The translations under genes and the position numbers were made by a program. From Clostridiales bacterium (GTDB taxonomy: Bacteria > Bacillota > Clostridia > Saccharofermentanales > UBA5734), in the NCBI GenBank assembly GCA_007135995.1, contig SLHU01000330.1, positions 1-13,909 of the forward strand: a stretch of 13,909 bases of DNA, in the 5' to 3' direction. The stretch's first letter is position 1. The number at the start of each line of letters is the position of its first letter. Positions 8,063 to 13,909 of this stretch are shown one piece after another. The notes below the pieces were generated by a model, which was given only the letters and a program-made list of their open reading frames with translations, was not told the origin of the DNA and ran no database searches.

Positions 8063-9502
8063 TTAGTCCAGCTGTTTATCTACTTCAGCGACCAGTTGTG
8101 AATACCATTTTTCAAAAACAGCATCATTGTTGTATTTGCCAAACAGTTCATCAGGACGAAAACCTACTTCCAGATCTGAAACATAATTTTCTCGCGCCTG
8201 CTCTGAGAATTGACGCAAAGAATGACTCACCATTCCCCTGATCCTGAAGCTGCCTGGAAAAGCATCCGGCGCATACGATCTGTGTGAGTTCAGCTGATCA
8301 AGAAAAGTATTCAGACACATCATTTTGTATCGCTCATCAGGAGATAACTCAGCCTCTGTCTGCAGTTTGCTTTGCAGCTGATGGCTTTCCAGAGCAGGTT
8401 TTGTGACAGGCAGGTACCCGGATTCTATCGCAAAAGATATGTTTTGCTCTGGCCTTGTCAGCCACTGAAGCAAAACAGCAGCCGCAATTTCTCTGTCTGA
8501 TTCAGACTTCATAACGGCCAGCCCCGCACCCTGACGCACCGACACCGCCTCTCCCTGTTCAAAGACTGGATAAGGCAGTATCCTGAATGATGCTTTTTGC
8601 TCTTTGCCCTCAAAATCAATAAAAGTTTCAGGCAGATAAGAACCTGCGGACGTCGAAATAGCTGCGGCAGCCAGCGCGCCGTCAGCAAGGTCTTCTGAAC
8701 GGAAACGGCCGTACATGCCAAAACCGCCTTCAACTGTATTCTTATAGTAAATGGACCACAGCTGATACATTGCCTCCCTGTCGAGGTTAATCCGTCCGCT
8801 GCCCTGATAGTTCTCAAACAGATCAATACCAAGCTGCCGATTGCCGATAATCATAAAATTAGCCAGCGAATCAAATCCGAAAAGCGCTTTACCGTCCGAC
8901 CATCGCTGATAAGCGTGAGCAGCAGCAGAAAGTGATTCCCAGGTTGAAAAGGCTTCTGCCGGATCATGGAATCTGGAAGTATCTTTTGCAAAAGCATCCC
9001 AGATATTCAGGTTGAGTGCTACCACTTCACTGGCTCTGGCCAGCGGCAACATATAAAGCTGCTGGCCTCCTATTTTCCCGTCACCAATGCAGGCCTCCGG
9101 GAAAACGCTCAGGTCAGATTCTGACATTAACATACTGAGGTCAACCAGTCTCGATGACGCCGCAAGTTCGCTTGCCATATCAGGATAAGTAGAAAACAGG
9201 TCCGGCAGCGCTTCCGTCTGGCCGCTGCCGGCCAGCGTCAAAATGGTATGCGAGAGTTCATCAATATTACCAACACGCTTCATTTTCACCGAAATCAGCT
9301 TGTCTGCACCAACCGAAGTGTTGAAAGAATCAACCATCTGATTAAGACGCTCTTCTTTTTCTTCCCCATAATAATGCCAGAACTGTATGCTGACGGGTTC
9401 CTCAGGAGACAGGTCAGATAGTGATGACTGATGGCAGGCATCCAACCCGGTAATCTGAAGCGATATCGCAATAATCAGAAAACCCTTCAATATCCTGTGC
9501 AT
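8063..9502 (-). CDS. Extracellular solute-binding lipoprotein, family 1 (UgpB/maltodextrin-type)
   Basis: A 479-residue ABC-transporter substrate-binding protein of the carbohydrate or glycerol-phosphate family. It starts MHRILKGF and has a hydrophobic segment ending in LDAC, so Cys23 is the likely lipidated residue; Asp at -2 is unusual in the lipobox. Family features include IQFWHYYG at the start of the mature protein, DLFSTYPDMASELA, and the C-terminal block with GAGLAVMKSESDREIAAAVLLQWLTRPEQN then SGYLPV. The ATG at 9502 is preferred: TGGAGG lies 6 nt upstream, and earlier in-frame codons overlap that site. The ligand is not readable. It follows glgP by 30 bp, so the two likely share a transcript, yet no permease or ATPase genes adjoin. 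It could pair with a distant transporter, or act as a sensor subunit. Confidence 0.88.
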   Translation of the reverse strand: MHRILKGFLIIAISLQITGLDACHQSSLSDLSPEEPVSIQFWHYYGEEKEERLNQMVDSFNTSVGADKLISVKMKRVGNIDELSHTILTLAGSGQTEALPDLFSTYPDMASELAASSRLVDLSMLMSESDLSVFPEACIGDGKIGGQQLYMLPLARASEVVALNLNIWDAFAKDTSRFHDPAEAFSTWESLSAAAHAYQRWSDGKALFGFDSLANFMIIGNRQLGIDLFENYQGSGRINLDREAMYQLWSIYYKNTVEGGFGMYGRFRSEDLADGALAAAAISTSAGSYLPETFIDFEGKEQKASFRILPYPVFEQGEAVSVRQGAGLAVMKSESDREIAAAVLLQWLTRPEQNISFAIESGYLPVTKPALESHQLQSKLQTEAELSPDERYKMMCLNTFLDQLNSHRSYAPDAFPGSFRIRGMVSHSLRQFSEQARENYVSDLEVGFRPDELFGKYNNDAVFEKWYSQLVAEVDKQLD

Positions 9503-9532
9503 AATCAACCTCCACATGTGCTCTGACCGAGG

Positions 9533-11914
9533 TTATCTTTTTAAGGGTTTTGCCTCCACGTGCCAGATCTCATCTGCATATTCAGCAATTGTTCGGTCTG
9601 AGCTGAAACGTCCGCTGTTCGTAATGTTAACCCAGCATTTGCGGGCCCACGCCAGCTCATTTTTATAGTCAGACATCAACTGCTTTCTTGTCTGACGAAA
9701 TTCTTCAAAATCACCTAGTACATAAAACGGATCAGCCGGCTGCCAGCTGGAGCCATAAATAAGACCATTGTATAAATCCTGAAACATCCCTGTTCCACTA
9801 TCACTGAGTGTACCATCAATCAATGTATCTACACAACGTTTGAGACCTGGAATATTGTAATATTGCCACTGCGGGTTATAATAATCCCTGGTCTGCTGGA
9901 AATGCTCAACCTTACAACCGAACACATAGCAATTTTCAGGTCCGACAGCTTCAGATATCTCCACGTTGGCCCCGTCACATGTTCCAATGGTCAGCGCTCC
10001 GTTCATCATGAATTTCATATTGCCTGTTCCTGATGCTTCCATGCCCACAGTTGATATCTGTTCTGATACATCCGCAGCCGGAAAAAGCTTTTCAGCCCAC
10101 GAAACATTATAATTCTCAATAAAGTGAACTTTTATTTTGTCATTGACTTCAGCATCATGATTGATCAGCTTCGCAACTTCATTGATGAACTTAATGATGG
10201 ACTTCGCTCTGAAATACCCCGGGGCAGCTTTTGCACCGAATAAGTAAACGACTGGAACACCCGCTTTGTCGGGATGCTCTTTGAGCTTGAAGTACTGGTC
10301 AAGAATCAGAAAAATATTCAGCAGCTGACGTTTATATTCATGTAATCGCTTGATTTGAATATCAAACACAGCATCCGGGCTGACTGTCAGGCCTTCAACT
10401 TGCTTCAGCTGGCCGGCAAGATGAACCTTATTCTGATGCTTGATTTTTATCAGCTTTTTCATCACCTGATCATCTTGTTTAAGCGGTTCAAGCGACTTCA
10501 GTCTGCTCAGGTCTTTAATCCAGCTGTCATCACCCATTTGCTCCGTCAGAAGATCGGCCAGTTTCGGATTGGCAGTCTTCAGCCATCGACGCGGTGTGAC
10601 CCCATTTGTTTTATTGCTGAATTTATCGGGCCATAGCTGGTAAAAATCGTGTAACGTATCACGTTTCAGGATACTCGTATGCAGTTCAGCAACCCCGTTG
10701 ACTGAGCTGGAACCATAGACCGCCAGCCAGGCCATTCTGACTTTTCCATCGCCCAGAGGCGCCATTTTGTTAATCTGGTCTATATGAAGACCACGTGCAT
10801 GCATTTCCTCCCTGAACTGATGGTTAATTCTTTCGATAATCTGATAAATCCACGGGAACAAGAACTGGAAAATGCCAGTATCCCATTTCTCCAGCGCTTC
10901 CGCCATAATCGTATGGTTGGTATAGGCAAAGCAGCGCTGGGTCACAGACCAGGCATCCTGCCAGGACATGTTCATTTCTGTGGTTAAAATCCGCATCAGT
11001 TCTGGAATAGCGATCACGGGATGTGTGTCATTGAGCTGGATCACGTTTAAGTCAGCAAATTGATTGAAATCATTGCCATGAACCTGTATGTATTTCTTAA
11101 TCATGCTCTGCAAGGATGCACTGACAAAAAAGTACTGCTGCCTGACTCGCAAAACCTGCCCGTCATAGGAAGTGTCATTTGGATACAGCACCCTGAAAAT
11201 ATCATCTACACGATTGCGCTGAATAACTGCGTCATCAAATCTTTGTGAATTGAACAGGTTAAAATCAAATTCCTCTGCAGGTTCAGCTGCCCACAGCCGC
11301 AAAGTGTTAATATTGCTGTTGTGAAAACCAGTAATCGGCATATCATAAGGCACAGCAAACACATCCATATCCTGATAATGAATAAGGACTTTATCCTGAT
11401 CCCGCCGAACCATAAACGGATATTCACGTTCCATCCAGGCATCCGGATATTCTTTTTGAAATCCGTTTTCTATTTTCTGCTGAAACAGTCCGTATCGGTA
11501 TAGCAGCCCGTATCCGCTTACGGGCAGGCTGCCGGACGCGCAGGAATCCAGAAAACAAGCCGCGAGTCTGCCCAGGCCGCCATTTCCGAGCCCCGGGTCA
11601 TGTTCCTGATCCTCGAGTTCATCGAGCTTAAGACCCAGCGATTCAACTGCTTTTTTTACAGGTTCATATAAGTCAAGATTGATCAGGTTATTGATCAGGG
11701 CACGGCCTACAAGAAACTCGGCCGAAAAGTAATGTGCAGAGCGCCCTTTCTGATATATGCGTGTACTTTGCTCCCAGTTTTCTGTCATCAGCTCTACAAG
11801 GGTTCGAGACAAAGCGCGCCAGATCTCGAAAGGCGTGGCCTCTTCAACACTGCTGGCTGATTCCGCTTTTAAGTGGACAATTATTTTATCTTTGATCGTG
11901 TTTGATTTAATCAT
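9533..11914 (-). CDS. glgP: Glycogen/maltodextrin phosphorylase (GT35)
   Basis: A 793-residue pyridoxal-phosphate-dependent alpha-glucan phosphorylase (EC 2.4.1.1). It releases glucose 1-phosphate from the non-reducing ends of glycogen or maltodextrin, in the cytoplasm. Motifs: the N-terminal AHYFSAEFLVGRALINNL block, GLGNGGLGRLAACFLDS, NDTHP, FAYTNHTIMAEALE, TNGVTPRRW, the FDIQIKRLHEYKRQLLN motif, and EASGTGNMKFMMNGALTIGT with the PLP lysine K634. Length fits bacterial GlgP/MalP (750-840); glycogen and maltodextrin preference cannot be separated here. The ATG at 11914 has GGAGG 5 nt upstream. A consensus promoter, an AAGCGCTT operator core and a long inverted repeat precede it. The solute-binding protein gene follows 30 bp downstream. 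No glgA, glgC or glgB lies in the window. Confidence 0.96.
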   Translation of the reverse strand: MIKSNTIKDKIIVHLKAESASSVEEATPFEIWRALSRTLVELMTENWEQSTRIYQKGRSAHYFSAEFLVGRALINNLINLDLYEPVKKAVESLGLKLDELEDQEHDPGLGNGGLGRLAACFLDSCASGSLPVSGYGLLYRYGLFQQKIENGFQKEYPDAWMEREYPFMVRRDQDKVLIHYQDMDVFAVPYDMPITGFHNSNINTLRLWAAEPAEEFDFNLFNSQRFDDAVIQRNRVDDIFRVLYPNDTSYDGQVLRVRQQYFFVSASLQSMIKKYIQVHGNDFNQFADLNVIQLNDTHPVIAIPELMRILTTEMNMSWQDAWSVTQRCFAYTNHTIMAEALEKWDTGIFQFLFPWIYQIIERINHQFREEMHARGLHIDQINKMAPLGDGKVRMAWLAVYGSSSVNGVAELHTSILKRDTLHDFYQLWPDKFSNKTNGVTPRRWLKTANPKLADLLTEQMGDDSWIKDLSRLKSLEPLKQDDQVMKKLIKIKHQNKVHLAGQLKQVEGLTVSPDAVFDIQIKRLHEYKRQLLNIFLILDQYFKLKEHPDKAGVPVVYLFGAKAAPGYFRAKSIIKFINEVAKLINHDAEVNDKIKVHFIENYNVSWAEKLFPAADVSEQISTVGMEASGTGNMKFMMNGALTIGTCDGANVEISEAVGPENCYVFGCKVEHFQQTRDYYNPQWQYYNIPGLKRCVDTLIDGTLSDSGTGMFQDLYNGLIYGSSWQPADPFYVLGDFEEFRQTRKQLMSDYKNELAWARKCWVNITNSGRFSSDRTIAEYADEIWHVEAKPLKR

Positions 11915-11926
11915 TCATACCTCCGG

Positions 11927-11986
11927 CTTCTTAACCAGATGGTCTGTCGTCTAAGATGTCATAAATCAGGATAACTGGTTAAGAAG
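11927..11986 (-). promoter_or_regulatory. Leader inverted repeat abutting the glgP ribosome binding site
   Basis: CTTCTTAACCAG (11927-11938) and CTGGTTAAGAAG (11975-11986) are perfect 12-bp reverse complements, 36 nt apart. In the glgP mRNA they form a stem whose 3' arm ends 2 nt before GGAGG (11920-11924). The repeat's presence is certain; a role in translation or RNA processing, or as a paired DNA operator, is inference. No T-run follows, so it does not look like an attenuator terminator. Confidence 0.75.
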
Positions 11987-12004
11987 TATCATTTCGCTGA
12001 CTAT

Positions 12005-12016
12005 ACAAGCGCTTAG
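12005..12016. promoter_or_regulatory. Candidate LacI/CcpA-family operator for glgP
   Basis: The perfect 8-bp core AAGCGCTT (12007-12014) sits just downstream of the -10 box, where transcription would begin. A CG-centred palindrome with flanking A/T-rich arms is typical for CcpA cre sites and MalR-like LacI regulators, although the outer bases here match the cre consensus only partly (about 10 of 14). Repression by blocking initiation would be expected from this position. Confidence 0.5.
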
Positions 12017-12018
12017 CT

Positions 12019-12047
12019 ATTATACACAACTCGCAGTTGCTGGTCAA
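12019..12047 (-). promoter_or_regulatory. glgP promoter, near-consensus sigma-70/SigA type
   Basis: On the minus strand TTGACC (12042-12047) and TATAAT (12019-12024) are separated by exactly 17 bp, an 11 of 12 match to consensus. Initiation near 12012 would give a leader of about 98 nt before the glgP ATG. The promoter lies between the polyol dehydrogenase terminator and glgP. Confidence 0.82.
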
Positions 12048-12115
12048 CGAAAGCCCTTGCTGCTATGAAAGCAGCTGCTGTGTCTGCCTTATTTTAAGTG
12101 TTGATCATATCGCTG

Positions 12116-12132
12116 AAAAACGCTCATAGCGT
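12116..12132 (-). terminator. Short intrinsic terminator after the polyol dehydrogenase gene
   Basis: On the minus strand ACGCT-ATG-AGCGT forms a 5-bp stem with a 3-nt loop, immediately followed by a run of T (TTTTT counting the stem end). It starts 19 bp after the dehydrogenase stop codon and before the glgP promoter. The stem is short, so termination may be incomplete. Confidence 0.5.
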
Positions 12133-12151
12133 ATATGCAGCTGCCGGATCC

Positions 12152-13195
12152 TCAAAAAGCAATCACGACTTTCACTGAATCATTCCGGTTCGCGATTGTC
12201 CATTCGAACGCTTCGGGAATCTCGCTGAAATTGAAAGTCTTCGTTACAACCGCATCCAGATCCAGCGGAATCCTGCCTGCAGCGTCTATGCAAACCGGAT
12301 ATAAGTTGTGGTATCTGAACACAGTGCTTAATGATGCTTCTTTCGCCATCAGCGATGAAAAATCATAACTGATCTCGGGATCGGGCGCCATGCCGACCAG
12401 CACCACCTGACCGCCGCGTTTAACCACTGACGCAGTCTGCCTGGTTGTTATACTCGCGCCAGCCGTCTCGAAAACAAGATCCACACCTTTATTTCCGGTC
12501 AGTTCCCGTATGCGCGCAGGCACATCTTCTTCACCTGCATGAATCACATGTGAGGCGCCCAGCTCGGCTGCCTTTTTGAGACGCATATCAACCAGATCGC
12601 TCACATAGATCTCGTTGACGCCGCGTGTCTTCAGTGCCAGAATGGTCATCAGACCGATGCAGCCGGCACCCAGAATCAGGGCGCTTTGACCAACTTCGGC
12701 ATGCCCCTGGCCGGCCGCGTGGAACCCGACAGCCAGCGGCTCAATCAGAGCGCCTGAAACCGTTGTCATACCCGGCAGCAATTGATAGCACCAGCGTGCA
12801 GGATATGCTATATACTCCATAAATGCGCCATCATAAGGGGGCGTCGCCATGAAGACGACGTCGGGGCACAGATTATACCGGCCTTCTCGGCAAAACTCAC
12901 AGACACCACAGGGAACACCTGGTTCCAGCGCAACCAGATCACCTGGTTTCAGCCCGGTTACCTGGCTTCCGGCCGCAACGACTTCACCTGCGCATTCATG
13001 TCCCAGAACCATCGGGTTCTTGACAATAAAATCGCCAATTCTTCCATGCTGATAGTAGTGCACATCTGAGCCGCAAATACCGCAGTGGCGGATTTTAACC
13101 AAAACCTGATCTTCACTGATTTCCGGCACGGGCCGTTTTTCATACGTAATGTCACCGACTGACCGCAAAACTGCAGCCTGCATATAATCTGTCAT
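12152..13195 (-). CDS. Zinc-dependent polyol dehydrogenase, sorbitol/xylitol dehydrogenase type
   Basis: A 347-residue medium-chain dehydrogenase/reductase that would oxidise a sugar alcohol to a ketose with NAD(H). The catalytic zinc site is C41 in CGICGSD with H66-E67 in GHE and E152; the structural zinc site is C96, C99, C102 and C110. The stretch HYYQHGRIGDFIVKNPMVLGHE and the FMATPPYDGAF segment are close to sorbitol (L-iditol), xylitol and related dehydrogenases. The coenzyme fold has GAGCIG at 176-181, and D200 at the end of the second strand favours NAD over NADP. The exact polyol is not certain. The ATG at 13195 has GGGAGG 5 nt upstream. It precedes glgP in the same direction but a terminator and separate promoter lie between, so it is probably a separate unit. 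No kinase or PTS gene is adjacent. Confidence 0.9.
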   Translation of the reverse strand: MTDYMQAAVLRSVGDITYEKRPVPEISEDQVLVKIRHCGICGSDVHYYQHGRIGDFIVKNPMVLGHECAGEVVAAGSQVTGLKPGDLVALEPGVPCGVCEFCREGRYNLCPDVVFMATPPYDGAFMEYIAYPARWCYQLLPGMTTVSGALIEPLAVGFHAAGQGHAEVGQSALILGAGCIGLMTILALKTRGVNEIYVSDLVDMRLKKAAELGASHVIHAGEEDVPARIRELTGNKGVDLVFETAGASITTRQTASVVKRGGQVVLVGMAPDPEISYDFSSLMAKEASLSTVFRYHNLYPVCIDAAGRIPLDLDAVVTKTFNFSEIPEAFEWTIANRNDSVKVVIAF

Positions 13196-13425
13196 ATCTA
13201 CCTCCCGCCATAGGCGCCAATCATGTGTTTATTTAAGAAACGGTTTGAAACATATCATTCATGAATCAAAATAAACTAACTTTTTAGCCTCCGAAACCTT
13301 TTTCTTTTCATTTTAACCGATTTTTTGCGCTGATTAAAGCATGTTGCCTTAACCTTTAAAAGTTTTTTCTCAATGAATCTGAGAAAGCATCTTTGAAAAC
13401 ATCCGGAAGACTCAGGTCTGACCGG
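13196..13425. promoter_or_regulatory. Intergenic region upstream of the polyol dehydrogenase
   Basis: This 230-bp A/T-rich spacer presumably holds the dehydrogenase promoter, but no convincing -35/-10 pair was found. AAACGGTTT within GAAACGGTTTGAAAC (13238-13252) is a short LacI-like palindrome with a direct GAAAC repeat and could be an operator. TTTCTCA and TGAGAAA can form a 7-bp hairpin (13371-13391) after the HIRAN gene, but it is not followed by a T-run on that strand. No coding frame is supported. Confidence 0.35.
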
Positions 13426-13909
13426 CTATCTGCTTCCAGTGATCTCCAGCCAGGATCTGATAAACGCTTCAGGCATTCTGAATGAATCATAGTCACAAGA
13501 CCGGCAGATCCGATAACCTTCCATGAGAGGCTTCAGGTACAGATTGTCAGCCAGATGAAAAAACGTCTCAAAATCATCCCTGCGGAAACCGATCATCGCG
13601 GCAATTGTGTAGAGCGGTCTAACCGTTGGCATTTCAAGTACAACACCGGCCATCACAATCGGATAACGTTTTCTGGTCGTCTGGATCTGATTGAATGCAG
13701 GCTCCCTCTGAATATGCCTGACAAAACTATGATCCCGGCATGCGGGCAATGCCTTCAGCATCAAACTCATCCAGGCGGCCTGTTCGGCGTAAAGGTAACC
13801 CACATGAGTGCCCTGTCTCTGGCATACAGCCACTGCTGCAGGATCACGCGGATGACCGGGCTGCGGCAGCAGCCTCAGCTGATCGCCCGGCTGCAATTGC
13901 ATGGCAGGA
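13426..13909 (-). CDS. HIRAN-domain protein, 5' end cut by window edge
   Basis: The C-terminal 161 codons or so of a leftward gene; the frame stays open to the right edge. An ATG at 13902 lies in it but reads as internal because the codons before it continue the fold without a ribosome site. The first 50 residues (LQPGDQLRLLPQPGHPRDPAAVAVCQRQGTHVGYLYAEQA) match the HIRAN domain pattern: GD-x-L, a P-x-x-x-D-x-x-A-V core, then VGYL. HIRAN domains bind DNA 3' ends in HLTF/Rad5 and occur alone or fused in bacteria. The remaining 100 residues are not recognised and include a CRSC pair near the C-terminus. The sequence is about 160 residues, so this is probably a small stand-alone HIRAN protein. 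A DNA-repair or defence role is possible but is not shown. Confidence 0.65.
   Translation of the reverse strand, partial: PAMQLQPGDQLRLLPQPGHPRDPAAVAVCQRQGTHVGYLYAEQAAWMSLMLKALPACRDHSFVRHIQREPAFNQIQTTRKRYPIVMAGVVLEMPTVRPLYTIAAMIGFRRDDFETFFHLADNLYLKPLMEGYRICRSCDYDSFRMPEAFIRSWLEITGSR

Noticed and set aside
7860..8066. Small plus-strand protein downstream of popT
   Set aside because: It starts at a TTG overlapping the popT stop, has no ribosome site and no domain, and ends at the converging gene.

Overview
The window looks like chromosomal DNA of a moderate-GC member of the Bacillota (Firmicutes), probably a clostridial or erysipelotrichial anaerobe. The evidence is strong GGAGG-type ribosome binding sites, some TTG starts, a meso-diaminopimelate dehydrogenase (Ddh) route, an NAD-dependent DNA ligase, a DUF368/PopT lipid-carrier transporter and a Gram-positive style lipoprotein binding protein. 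Genus cannot be fixed from the sequence alone. No integrase, transposase, tRNA, rRNA, CRISPR array or prophage gene was seen, so this reads as ordinary core and carbohydrate-metabolism DNA with a few unusual non-coding elements.

Left block (1-4359, all leftward): a six-helix membrane protein of unknown function, then ligA, a HAD-IIA phosphatase (TTG start) and the N-terminal 136 residues of an MFS transporter cut by the window edge. A 217-bp gap before the MFS gene holds a tetranucleotide repeat tract with a 20-bp higher-order period. This tract is the most unusual sequence structure in the left half.

Middle block: a 440-bp divergent spacer (4360-4799) carries repeated TGTCATCA boxes and several small hairpins. 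Rightward from it run ddh (meso-DAP synthesis for lysine and peptidoglycan), a membrane-anchored metallophosphoesterase, and a DUF368/PopT-type undecaprenyl-phosphate transporter. The last two overlap by 14 bp and are probably translationally coupled. Together the three genes point toward cell-wall precursor supply and lipid-carrier recycling, though the phosphoesterase substrate is unknown.

Right block (8063-13909, all leftward): glycogen/maltodextrin phosphorylase (glgP) followed by a solute-binding lipoprotein with no permease genes nearby. glgP has a near-consensus promoter (TTGACC-17-TATAAT), a LacI/CcpA-like AAGCGCTT core at the expected transcription start, and a perfect 12-bp inverted repeat in its leader ending 2 nt before the Shine-Dalgarno. 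Upstream lie a sorbitol/xylitol-type zinc polyol dehydrogenase with its own weak terminator, and at the right edge the C-terminal part of a small HIRAN-domain protein.

The candidates for something new are the glgP leader architecture, the repeat tract before the MFS gene, and the coupled phosphoesterase-PopT pair. None is proven to be a new system from sequence alone.
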